Positions 15,166 to 24,964 of a DNA stretch of 64,000 nt are shown in pieces. A program made the position numbers and the translations under genes. The stretch's first letter is position 1, and each line of letters opens with the position of its first letter. This stretch comes from Daphnia carinata (taxonomy: Eukaryota; Arthropoda; Branchiopoda; Diplostraca; Daphniidae), in assembly GCF_022539665.2 (NCBI RefSeq), contig NC_081334.1:6480424-6544423 (forward strand), in the 5' to 3' direction. Under the pieces are notes generated by a model, which was given only the letters and a program-made list of their open reading frames with translations, made no database searches and had not been told where the DNA came from.

Positions 15166-16099
15166 AACTTCTGATTCGGCAGAATAATTGTGGTATAATA
15201 GGCACAACCAGAACGTTTTTCTGACCAATTTCACCATTAGCAATTTACACTTAATCGTTGTGAAGTATGCGTTTCGTCCCCTATGCTTTTTCTGGTTATG
15301 TAACGGATCTGACCATGATGGGTTTTCTTATTCATATTTCATTAACAATTCCGTTAATTAATTCATATACATCTGATTTCTGTGAACAGTAACATGAGAA
15401 ATTTCACTTTGTTTTAACAACACATTGTCTCCCACAACTGAACCACTTCAGTCCCATTTAAAATAAAATTCAGTTTAAGTCATGTTATTAATCTGTGAAT
15501 TAGTTTTAAAATTAAACTATATTAAATTAATTTTCATCAATTTCTAAATCTTATTCCACCCATTATTCGTGCCACAACTCGTGGCGTTCGTTGCGGACGT
15601 TTAGCGAACCTTTTAAGTCCTTCGCTTAGCCAACGTTTGTTATTTCAGTAAAAGGTGAGCTCGTTTTTGCGGCAGGAATCAAAAATTAAGATTTAAAAAA
15701 TTAACATGTAACACAATTTTTATACTTTTTCATGTTACAAAAAAATGTTTCATACATGGACAGAAGAAGAAGCGAGAAAAAACCACGAAGGCGCCATTCT
15801 CAGTGAGTTTCAACATCCCTGGTCGTCAATGAAATATTCTTCCTTTTCAACCAACAGCTTGTAACATACCAGACCCATAATAACATTGTTGGCAACTCTT
15901 ACAGCAGAAGCATATAAAAAGTGACTAAAGCCTTTTGATACATCAAATTGCAAAGCAATAACTTTCATCATGTTTATTATTTAGATTCCAATCTGAAAGT
16001 ACACTGATGTTGAGAATAATTTGCACTGCTGGACCGAGCACAATAACAATTATGGTAACATATCACATAACAGAAACTATATCAGTGGTATAAAATGAC
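15166..16099. other. Unassigned spacer containing the right arm of pair A
   Basis: Apart from the 38-bp inverted repeat at 15573-15610, nothing was recognised. The sequence is AT-rich without sustained coding capacity. Confidence 0.4.
15573..15610 (-). repeat. 38-bp inverted repeat, right arm (pair A)
   Basis: This is the inverted partner of 11819-11856, sharing the core TCGTGGCGTTCGTTGCGGAC on the + strand, with about three mismatches in 38. Confidence 0.6.
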
Positions 16100-16437
16100 A
16101 AAATTATAAGTGTGCATTAGCGTACACAGATGCTTTTAGCTTCTACTCAACAATGTCTTTACTTATTTTCTAGTTAAACTGGCAAATGAAGTGAAAAAAT
16201 CTGAGTCAGACTCTACATACCTTAAAGTACGGGACTTCCTGCTGTGGCCTTAGGACGAAGTACTGCTGGATTTGAAAAAAAAAATTCACATGCTAGGCAC
16301 CTTTCGTAATTTTTGGATATACCGATCCGACACCATCACGGCTGAGTATTAACATTTGGTTTTTCTCTTTGCTGGTGATATCTATCGCCCAACTAGGCGA
16401 TAGATATCGGCGACCTAGTCGGACTTAAAATTTTCTT
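16100..16437 (-). repeat. Long inverted repeat, right arm (pair B)
   Basis: This is the inverted partner of 12139-12700, including the hairpin TCTATCGCC-N6-GGCGATAGA and a terminal GGACTTAAAATTTTC that resembles the TTTTAAGCCCGAC ends of the MITE family. Compared with the left arm it lacks about 220 bp, including the TATA/Inr segment. Confidence 0.6.
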
Positions 16438-16498
16438 TTAACCTTTACCCACAGCGAAGAATAAAGGTTAAAAAAAGCTAAATAAAAAAAATTTATAA

Positions 16499-16571
16499 AT
16501 GTAATGTGCGAAAACAGACAATGAAAGAAACAAATTTTGGAAAAAATATTTCATAAAAAAAAATTTTATTG
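16499..16571 (-). mobile_element. LTR-like repeat, terminal fragment (copy C)
   Basis: About 70 bp matching the outer end of the LTR-like repeat (GACAATGAAAGAAACAAATT and the following A/T block ending AAATTTTATTG). It abuts the start of vasa copy 2 exactly, suggesting that the element marks a breakpoint of the duplication. Confidence 0.6.
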
Positions 16572-16572
16572 T

Positions 16573-19046
16573 GAGTAATATAAAGTCATTATTGGTTGTT
16601 GCGCTGTGAAAATAATACACAATAACGTCTTTATGTTACTAAAACATATTAATTTTCTCAAGTTAAATTTTCATTTGGATAAGTACTTTAAATGTTTAAA
16701 AACATTTAGTTTGTGGCGGATAAAATTTCTCGTAATGACTTTTGCGTCCACAAGAGGCGCCTTAAACCGTGGCTCATAGGACAGTTTTTTTTTCAGGCAT
16801 ATTTTTAGATTGGCTTAACCATTGCCTACCATAATACATGTATTATAGTAGGCCATGGGCTTAACGCGTGTACTCTGCTGTCTACCTTTACTCGCTAGAT
16901 AGACCGTCCTCGCTAGATTTTACTTCTTGACCTCTATATAATCTTATTTGTTTCATTCTGATCTACATTTTTTCTGTCCAGGGTCACAAGGTAAGTGTTT
17001 TCTTGTATTCCTAGTGAGATTACTTTAAACTATGGTTTTGTTTAACAGTGTGAAGGACATTTTGCCAGAGTGTCCACCAGCTGGTGGGGACGGCGGTAGT
17101 GGTCCGTTGACGTCACAAAGTAAGATGAAAATATCGAAACGTGTTCGAATTTAACTTCTTGGTACTTTTTATAGTATGGGAAAGGGGGACATTTCTCGAA
17201 GGAGAATGTCCACAAGAGGGTCGCGGCGGTGGTGGAAGTCGTACCTGCCATGAGATAAACAAAAAACAAAGAAACATAATTTTTAGTGCTCATTTTTAAC
17301 AAAGAAGAGGGCAATGTAGCAAGGGATTTTCCTTAAGGAGGAAGCATGGGTGGCAGCAACTGTTACGATGTAAACTTCAATTATATCTTCACAAAAATAT
17401 TTTATGTTCCAGTGTTCATTGTTTTACTCCTAGTGTAACGAAGCTGACCACACCTCGAAAGGCTGCCCGAATCTCTTCAGTGAATTGACGGAAGATGGAA
17501 AGCCACATGAGCAATACATTCCAGAAGCTGTGACATGCGATGAAAAGGAACTGTTTAAGGGCATTGTCTATGTGGGAACGCTTTAACAATTTTGATAAAG
17601 TCGTCCTCCATGTAAGCCATTTCTCGAAACTTTATGTTTTTAAGAATATCTATTGGGTTTGCTTTATGCTACAGGAAAATATGTACTTCAATACATAACA
17701 TCATTTGAAGAGGCCGGCCTGCACCAACGACTACTTCAAAACATTAAGAATTCTGGCTACATAAAACCAACACCTATCCAGAAAGCTTCAGTTGTAGTTA
17801 TTCTTGCCAGGTTTAATTGCTTGTGCGGTCACGGGCTCCGGAAAACGGTAATCCAACTAATTAACGCTGTCTAATTTTGAAACCTTGATGCCCTCGTACT
17901 GACTTTATTTGAATGGGTCGGTATGAACTGGGTAAGTTGAAGTAAAAGTAATTTTGAGTGGGCACACCTGTGATTGCGACTACTAAAAGGTCCAATTGCA
18001 TCTAAGATGCTCAATAAACCCTTCGTGATATTCGTTGATTAAGTCATCTAAAATTTTACGTTTTTTTATGCAGGCGGCGTACTTGGTACCGGTTATGAAC
18101 ATATTGTGCACCAGAACAAGGTGTTGCTGGTGCGTCTCATGCCATGGGGCAAAAGCCAGAAGTTGTAATTGTCGCACCCACTCGTGAATTGGCCATTCAA
18201 ATTGACGGCGAGGCATGTAAATTCTCCTACAGTTCGGTTTTAAAGTCTGTGATTATATATGGAGGAACTCTCACGAGCCATCAGCGGTCAAATCTTCAAG
18301 CTGGGTGCAATATTTTTGTGCGACCGCGGGGCGATTCAAGGATTTTTTCGACAATGAAGTATTTGACTTCTCGGGAGTCAGGTTTTAAGTTTTGGTTGAA
18401 GCTGATCGAATGCTTGATATGGGTTTCGGTCCCAATGTTGAAAAGATTGTCAATCATCCAACGATGCATCCGAGAGTATGTCCTCGATGGCTTTTGAGTA
18501 TGAGATTATACTGATGTAATACTATTTGTTTCTCTGTAGGGAATCCGTCGTGTTTGTATGTTTTCGGCTACATTCCTAGATGAAGTACAAGCGCTGGCTG
18601 CGACGTACATGGAAGACTACATATTCTTCACAACAGGCATTGTCGGTAGCACCAGTTCGGATGTTGAACAGGTGTTTTTTTCAGTGCTCGAAAAGAGATA
18701 AGAGAGCTAAGCTGATCGAAGTTTTACAAGATCTCGGTGATGCCAAGACTATCGTTTTTGTTGACAGCAAAAAGATGGCGGACTTCGTCGCTGCATTCTC
18801 GTGCAATAACAACCTACAAGTAAGAATCAAAACTGTTGGAATTGGGCAAAGTGTGTTAACTTTAAATGTCTAGTCTATCAGCATCCATGGTGAGCGTAAA
18901 CGAAAATCGTAAATGTCTCTTCCGAAGCTTCTGTCAGAAGAATATGCTAGCAATCAACTCACGAATCATGTAAGGTATGAAATATATATATGAATTAAGA
19001 GTTTTTATGCCTAATGTGTTTTACTGTCTTATTATAGAGGAACAAT
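16573..19046 (+). pseudogene. Vasa-type DEAD-box helicase pseudogene, copy 2
   Basis: This second, near-identical intron-containing copy has the same exon order as copy 1. It retains zinc-knuckle remnants (about 17046-17100 and 17180-17250), TSFEEAGLHQRLLQN (about 17700), the Q motif GYIKPTPIQKASV, a Walker A coding segment that is out of frame after ILAR (about 17815-17845), PTRELAIQI and GGTLTSHQRSNLQAG. Lesions differ from copy 1: extra bases near 18108, a one-base deletion before the GR of motif Ib (about 18318), LDEAD changed to LVEAD (about 18395), and an extra T near 18677. The C-terminal helicase motifs are absent, as in copy 1. It also carries a 40-bp palindromic insertion that copy 1 lacks. 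Both copies end at the same intron/exon edge, after which they diverge completely. Confidence 0.88.
16819..16858. mobile_element. 40-bp palindromic insertion with 6-bp target duplication
   Basis: In vasa copy 2 a 40-bp near-perfect palindrome (18 of 20 base pairs; centre ATACATGTAT) is flanked on both sides by GCTTAA (16813-16818 and 16859-16864). Copy 1 has a single GCTTAA and no insert at the same place (about 6087-6092). The empty-site comparison shows that this is an insertion. Confidence 0.75.
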
Positions 19047-19680
19047 GAAAGCCCATGTCGAGGTGACGAAGAAAACAACACGTCGAGGTGCTGTCAAACG
19101 TGTCTCCGTTCCGGAGAAGGAAGCGCCGGAAGGCAAAAGGCGTCGTGGTGAAACGAAAGCCAATAAACACGTTGCTGGATTGGATGATGGAGAAATGTTA
19201 CACGAAGGCAACGGACACGCTGTCGACATCCATGCCAATCACGTGCCAGATGAGCCGGAGGCGAACGATGGATCGCGAGTCACATCCGTCATAAATGGAC
19301 GATCTACTCGCGCAAAGGGCGCACTCAAAGTTCATTTTGACGTGGCCGAAACGGTGCATTTGCCAGTCAGATCCACCCGTTCGACGCGGAAGACGGCTTC
19401 ACCGGCCGAGAAGAAAGTCTCTGTCCAGCTGGAACGCGACCCCGGCATTGAGACTGTGGCCGCTACTGCAAAAGAAGAGGAAGAGAAAGCACCGGCCGCC
19501 AAACGTTCACGACAAAAGAAGGGCCCGGCAGTATCTGCCGCAACAATGGCGGATGAACCTCCGGCCGTGCCGGCCACGAAACGGACACGTGGTGGCAAGA
19601 AAACAACTAGCGAACCTGAGCTTGTTAAGGAGGATACCTCATCGCCACCACCACCACCTCGACGTACTAGAAACATCTAA
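19045..19680 (+). CDS. Unidentified 211-residue basic Ser/Thr/Pro-rich protein or terminal exon
   Basis: The frame is open and also runs upstream through the intron acceptor (TTATTATAG, 19037), so this may be a terminal exon and not a complete gene. The product is disordered, rich in Lys/Arg with acidic patches, has RSTR motifs (RSTRAKGALKVHF and RSTRSTRKTASP), clusters such as AAKRSRQKKGP that look like nuclear localisation signals, and a Pro run before RRTRNI at the end. An AATAAA follows at 19876-19881. GC content and codon use are clearly higher than in its surroundings. It begins exactly where vasa copies 1 and 2 diverge. A nuclear or chromatin role is only inferred from composition; no family was recognised. 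It could be the tail of a gene fused to the vasa fragment. Confidence 0.5.
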   Translation: MKAHVEVTKKTTRRGAVKRVSVPEKEAPEGKRRRGETKANKHVAGLDDGEMLHEGNGHAVDIHANHVPDEPEANDGSRVTSVINGRSTRAKGALKVHFDVAETVHLPVRSTRSTRKTASPAEKKVSVQLERDPGIETVAATAKEEEEKAPAAKRSRQKKGPAVSAATMADEPPAVPATKRTRGGKKTTSEPELVKEDTSSPPPPPRRTRNI

Positions 19681-21682
19681 CAGCAAGACCCATCAATGAA
19701 TTACCTATTTTATTTTTCTTTTGTTTCACGGTAACTCGTGTCCTTAAAAGTCAGCACGACAGGCACATTGAGATAATGGTTATTGCTACCTTCTTGCTTT
19801 TTTAAAAAGGCATCAAGCCAAACTGCTCAACCATGCAGTTAGGCTTTTTCCTTTTTTTAAAATTAGAATTAATGAAATAAAGCAAAGCTTGTCATTTCAA
19901 TCATTTCAGGATTGTGGAGACAAACATTGTGGTTCCAGCGGTTTCCTTAGTTAGGCAAGTCGTTTAATAATGCTTGGTGTTACAACTATTTTTTAAATTA
20001 TTTTTAACTAAAATTTTTTCATTCACGACATTTGCAGGTTCTGAGTAGTGAGAAACGATTGTTGCTGATGTAGAGTTTTGTAACGGTGGACCCCACAGTC
20101 TATGACAGAAACAAGTAGGACAGAAAATTCCATCTTCATCACTAACAAAAGAAAAAGGGAGGTTTGCATTTTAAGGTTAGGTTAGAAACAAAACAACAAT
20201 AAAACCATTTGCTGATACTACCTTTCATACATTGTTATCACAAATAGGAGCAGTATATATTGGCAGCCATGTAGCTTTGTAGTTGCTTCGAAGAATTGTT
20301 TTCCTTGTCTGGTGATTGGTTAATTGAAATAGGCACACGATAACGCACAATCGATGCCCTTGTCTCAGTGGAGAATTTTTTCCGTGAAACATGGCCGAAA
20401 TAGCGTGCAGCTGTTCAAGAAAGAAAATTGTATTGTCAGACAGACTTAATGTTTAGCTTGAAATCCAGACATGTGTGAAGTTGCAAAATTTCTAGATGTG
20501 AAGTGCAACCAAGTTTCTTGTTGAATTCTGAACCCAAATTATGTATTTTCCTAGAAATATCTAGGTTTTTGGATAAATAAACAAAAAACAGTGACTAATC
20601 CGGGCTCAAAAACATGTTAAATCGCTATACTTAATAAAAATGCTGTTCATGGTTTTGGTCGCTACATTTGTTTAATAAAATTGAAATGGTACAAATATGG
20701 GGGGGGGGGGGGCCATATTTGCCATTCACGCTCAAGAAGTTTGTTAAAAGAGTTCACATCAGTGCAGTTCCCGTCTCGAAAAAACAAGATTTTCAATTTT
20801 TATGAATATTTCGGTTCTTAATTGGAAAACAAGATGACGCTGCTGTGCTACTGTTTAGTTGGTGACTGTGGGGGTTGTGAAACCTGTGTTCGAAAGTTTT
20901 TGTGAAGTATGTCATATTCCAAGGGAAAATTCAAGCAAATCTAATGGTGGTTCTGTGTGTTTTCGTCCTAGAGTGTGTTTTGCAAGTGAAGCCCACAAAA
21001 TGCTTGGTTCTTATGTTACATGTCTTGTAATCACCATGTCAGCTGTCAAAACAAAAAACTATTCACAACCCATTATGTTGCATTCATCAAACTATTCTGG
21101 TGCTCATTGAGAGGTATAAGACTAATGTTTTGTTTTCAGAATCTCACTAGCGGATTTTTCTTTTAAGGTTAAGCTCATGAAACTTCATTTGTAAAGGATA
21201 CTTCCCGTTGAGGAATGTCACCAAAGATGCAAATCCTATGGGTACGAATACCATAATATTATTCTTCTAATCTTTACCCGCTCATGGTTGCCTGTCCATT
21301 GTAATCTAACTGGTGCACCAAATTCATCTTATGCTGCAGCGCCAACTGTAACCACAGCCATTTCGACAATTGTAATCTCTACTTAGCCTACCAACAGACA
21401 TAGACATGTACCTCAATACAATTTCTATTGGTATTCATAAATTTTTCTCATACCTAGTATAGTTTGTTTGTTTTATAAATTGAATATTCAACCATAGGAC
21501 TGCCATCTCTTTGCTGTCTGCTGCCTATCTGCTGGCCCTACAGTATTTCTAGCCATTGGACAACAGAAGTAAGTCAAATTGCTTTCATACATTTGGCTAC
21601 ATCAGCAATCTTATATTTCCCACTAAGTAATCCTTTTTCTTTACATTTACGTTACAGAACAAAGCCTTTTTCCTCTTCTCCG
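19681..21682. other. Spacer without a convincing gene
   Basis: Holds the probable 3' end of the upstream ORF (AATAAA at 19876-19881) and a run of 14 G at 20699-20712 between AAATATGG and CCATATTT arms. The minus strand at about 20050-20145 reads a short Cys-rich peptide (DEDGIFCPTCFCHRLW) that may be a scrap of a zinc finger, but nothing around it supports a gene. Confidence 0.4.
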
Positions 21683-21975
21683 CGCCCGTCTTCACCTCGC
21701 CTGTCAACCCCTCTTCGCTTCGTCTGTCGTCCCGTCTTCGCCTCGCCCGTTGTCCCGTCTTCGCCTCGCCCGTCGTCCCGTCTACGCCTCGCCGGTCATC
21801 CCGTCTTCGCCTCGCCGGTCATCCCGTCTTCGCCTCGCCGGTCATCCCGTCTTCGCCTCGCCGGTCATCCCGTCTTCGCCTCGCCCGTCGTCCCGTCTAC
21901 GCCTCGCCGGTCATCCCTTCTTCGCCTCGCCCGCCCTCCCGTCTTTGCTTCGTGGTAGCCGCGTCTTCGCCTCGT
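21683..21975. repeat. 24-bp GC-rich minisatellite
   Basis: About a dozen imperfect tandem copies of a 24-bp unit built on CGTCTTCGCCTCGCCGGTCA. Because 24 is divisible by three, several frames stay open across it and produce artificial Ser/Pro/Arg-rich ORFs. Variant units (CCCGTCGTCCCG against GCCGGTCATCCC) alternate, suggesting amplification of higher-order blocks. Confidence 0.85.
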
Positions 21976-22019
21976 CGTTTTGGTATTGTGTGTGTTTTGC
22001 AATGTTTATTCTTAACTAA

Positions 22020-22326
22020 CCCGTTGGCTGCCATCCACCTTTTATCCCCTTTTTTTTGTAGCTTGACAGGGACGGGCCGCGCTGTTCTGCTCCATGGCTA
22101 TCTGCCATGGAGTGGAGCAGCGCCACTGCCCAAGATTGGCCGAATGGCCCCAAAGGCAATGCACCATAGGGACTTTCCCTTGATCGATGCGATAGATGAG
22201 ACCTGGGGTGTGCATTCCCGTAAAGGTCTCATCATCGTATCAGCCCGGCCTACCCAGCCCCCTTGGTCGCTATCCCTATGATAGCGACGTAGCGACCGTA
22301 GTTAAGATGGCGTGGCAGCCAACGGG
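22020..22326. mobile_element. piggyBac-like MITE
   Basis: A 307-bp element bounded by perfect inverted repeats CCCGTTGGCTGCCA; including flanks the symmetry extends to 18 bp (22016-22033 and 22313-22330). CCC...GGG ends with this sequence resemble the known piggyBac-family ends (CCCTTTGCCTGCCA), whose target duplication is TTAA. Here the flanking four bases are CTAA and TTAG, each one substitution from TTAA. The interior has a hairpin (GCTCCATGG...CCATGGAGTGGAGC) and no transposase. Confidence 0.65.
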
Positions 22327-22472
22327 TTAGTTTTAAGTGTATATATGTATGTATTGTATGTTGTATTATGTGGAATATGTATGGTGGTGGATTTGTGGGT
22401 GGAAGGAGGGAAAATAAAATGCTTTGTAACATTATTTATTTTTTGCATTTATTTATTAGTTTTCCGATTGAC

Positions 22473-22536
22473 TGATGTGGGGATCGAACCCAAGTAATCT
22501 TGCATGCAATTCAGTAGCTTTGCCATTATGCCCTCC
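22473..22536 (-). repeat. tRNA-like module 9
   Basis: Read on the minus strand, it ends in a B-box/T-arm GGGTTCGATCCCC and has a weak A-box, TGGCAAAGCTACTG, at tRNA-like distance. Likely a tRNA-derived repeat. Confidence 0.5.
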
Positions 22537-22633
22537 ATAATATGTTATTATCATGATAGGCATTCCATAATAACCTAATGACGAACTTACTTTAACATAG
22601 GCATCAAGATCATAACTTTTAATTGTAAGGACA

Positions 22634-22697
22634 GACATGGCGCAACGGGAGCGCGCTATGCTAGAATGCTATAGGTTTGTGGTTCAAATCCCAGATA
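22634..22697 (+). repeat. tRNA-like module 10
   Basis: An A-box-like TGGCGCAACGGGAGCG and a B-box-like GTGGTTCAAATCCC lie at tRNA-like spacing. The stems are imperfect, so it is probably a tRNA-derived repeat. Confidence 0.5.
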
Positions 22698-22764
22698 AAC
22701 GATTGACCAATGGAACGATGTTTACTATAGAAGTTGGCATAATTGATAAAGGTTGGTAAATAAA

Positions 22765-23390
22765 ATAAAAGTTTATAACTGTAAAGTGTGAACACGAACA
22801 CAGACAATAAAAGAAACAAATTTTGCAAAAAATATTTTTATAAAAAAAATTTTATTGACAATTCTCTGCACATTAGAATTATTTTTGCAACTCCAAAAAG
22901 GCATAATAGCCCTTTCAAAAGTTGCCGTCAACCCAGGCAGGGGGAGACACTGCCTTGTTGACCCACCGGGGAGATTACCCGGTGATTGGCTAAGAGAAGC
23001 CGGAAGAAGAGCCGAAGATTTGGAACATTTTTACTGGAGCGATTAACCTTTAGTTCGGATTTGTGGGTAGCCACGTCGCCCTCCGTGAACACATCATCGG
23101 ACTAAGCGGAACCCCACGTCCCCTTTCCGGCCAGAGCCCTCCAAACCTCGGTATATGTTATTTTTATATATACCGTACAGTAGGGGCATGACCCCCTACG
23201 GGCTTATTACGAGTCAAGGGGAAACGGGGCTACGGAAAGGAAGGGAGCCCAGATATGCACTTCAATTTTTTAAATATAAAATACCGTCTTGGGAATCCAA
23301 ATCAAGTATAGAAATGTCATGTCATCCATTCAATCATTACAATTTATTCAGTGTCTTGCCCCAACCAAGAATCTTTTCAGATCCAATGTT
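22765..23390 (-). mobile_element. LTR-like repeat, copy B
   Basis: Inverted counterpart of 8256-8880, including the GC-rich core, the TATA-like box (about 23160 on this strand) and the outer A/T-rich end with AATAAA on the minus strand. A 63-codon open frame here (22855-23046, + strand) reads through the core, but the same frame is not cleanly open in copy A, so it is probably not a gene. Confidence 0.55.
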
Positions 23391-23699
23391 ACTATTAACC
23401 TATGCTGAGAAAAGAAAAACAACATCATTAAGCATCTCAATTGTTGCTCATGTGACTTACATGACTTATAGATTCAACTTCTGGCAGAAGCTTGGGAAAG
23501 GCCATACAAATTGCAGATGAAAATCATTGTATAAGGCTCTTGAATGATAAAATAGCACCCCTAGAATGTTGCATTGTTGATAGTTGTGTTCCGAGTATGC
23601 TGAAAATCCTTTCCTATTGGATAAATTTTTTTTTTAGATTAGACATGGTTGGCAAAAAGCAGGAGAAATGCTTTGTCATAAATTCAAAAAATTTTCAAG

Positions 23700-24757
23700 A
23701 AAATTCCTTTAATACCTAAAAAGTCCATGTATGATGTTCATCGCTGCAATGCCAACGAAATGAAACATCTTTAGGGCCATTTAAGTACCCAGCTTCACCA
23801 ACACTCTCAACGTAAAGGACAAGTTGTTCTTTAGCAAGAGAAGCAGAATTATTTGAGGCTTCTAGCTGTGACAGAACTATAAAGGATTGCTGTTACACAG
23901 GATTCATTCGCACAAGATGGTACTTCTCATTAGACAATTTGCATACTCACTCCTAACACAATTTGACAATTGACAATTTGCATACTCACCTCATACCTTA
24001 ATGGTAATGCACTTTCAGTGTTTTTCAACTGTAGGCTCACTCTTCCATCCTGTAACACTTCCAGACTTGACTTGATCCCCCACTAAAATTCTGTGAATGC
24101 AAAATAATAGCATTAAAAATACTTTTTCGATAGACAAAAAACCGAAAAGTACCTAATTCATGTTTTATGTTGAACTCGTGCTATTTCTGGGTTTCCGTAC
24201 CACACCCATTTTCAGCCCAAATACGGTCCCACAATTGTTCACTTCCTTCGCTGCATGGACTTATTACTAACAATTCTTGTAGTGCAGCACTAACAGAATT
24301 TAAATTTAACACACTGTCAGGTGGTAGACTGAATATCTAAACAATAAATAATTGTTTGTTAAAATTCTATACTTATTTTGAATTCTTATTTGAAAAGTTT
24401 ATGTACCTGAATGTGTTCGCCTAATGCCAATTCATCCTCATGTTCAGTTAGGTTTGAGTTTGGAAAAACCTCCTTCACTGTTTGGAAACTGTTCCATTCC
24501 AATTTGTTCTTTTCCCCTAGCTGAGCTTGTAGACTCAAACTTTGAGCTACAAAACACAAATGAATAAAAGCAAATAAATAGAATCATTATGTATTAGGCC
24601 TTACCATCCTTAGCTTTGCTGTTATCTAATATTTTATGTTGTTCCAATAATTGGGCCTACAGCTTCATAATTTGATCTAATAAACAATAATTAATAATTG
24701 AAAACCAATATAATAATGTTTATACTTACCATCCTTTTGTTGTATTATCTTATCCAT
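23700..24757 (-). pseudogene. Remnant of an unidentified six-exon gene with three in-frame TAGs
   Basis: On the minus strand, fragments with good GT-AG edges are 24730-24757 (ATG, MDKIIQQKD), 24605-24676, 24407-24546, 24153-24336, 23990-24090 and about 23700-23876. Phases match across the first five. Segments include QAQLGEKNKLEWNSFQTVKE, PPDSVLNLNSVSAALQELLV and SLEVLQDGRVSLQLKN; the last reads EASNNSASLAKEQLVLYVES but in a phase that does not fit. Three premature stops occur, all TAG (about 24661, 24177 and 24083), at sites where CAG (Gln) would be natural. No family was recognised. It is most likely a young pseudogene; a transcribed gene with stop recoding is a remote alternative. Confidence 0.5.
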
Positions 24758-24886
24758 TTTTCAATTGTTCCTCCATCCACGCTACTGAACTAACTGCGAA
24801 TGGCATCCATTGGACTGAAATTGCCTACGCCAGTAATAACGAGTCTGAGCGGTAGATGGCTACGTGTCGGAAAAAAAGAAAAAAGT

Positions 24887-24932
24887 GTGATTTTTTTTTT
24901 TTTTTTTGCGAAATTTTTTTTTTTTTTTTTTT
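24887..24932. repeat. Two T-rich homopolymer tracts
   Basis: Two long T runs (about 17 and 21 bases) lie just upstream of the second MITE copy. They have no evident function. Confidence 0.6.
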
Positions 24933-24964
24933 GTGTAAAACGGATTGCCATACATCTTTGCCGG

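Noticed and set aside
20050-20145. Minus-strand Cys-rich peptide resembling a zinc-finger scrap
   Set aside because: Too short, with no neighbouring exon and no complete metal-binding pattern.
21593-22019. Ser/Pro/Arg-rich ORFs of 121 and 89 codons
   Set aside because: They are translations of the 24-bp minisatellite, whose unit length is a multiple of three.
23155-23520. 121-codon ORF
   Set aside because: It overlaps the LTR-like repeat copy B and its flank, shows no domain, and the frame is not conserved in copy A.
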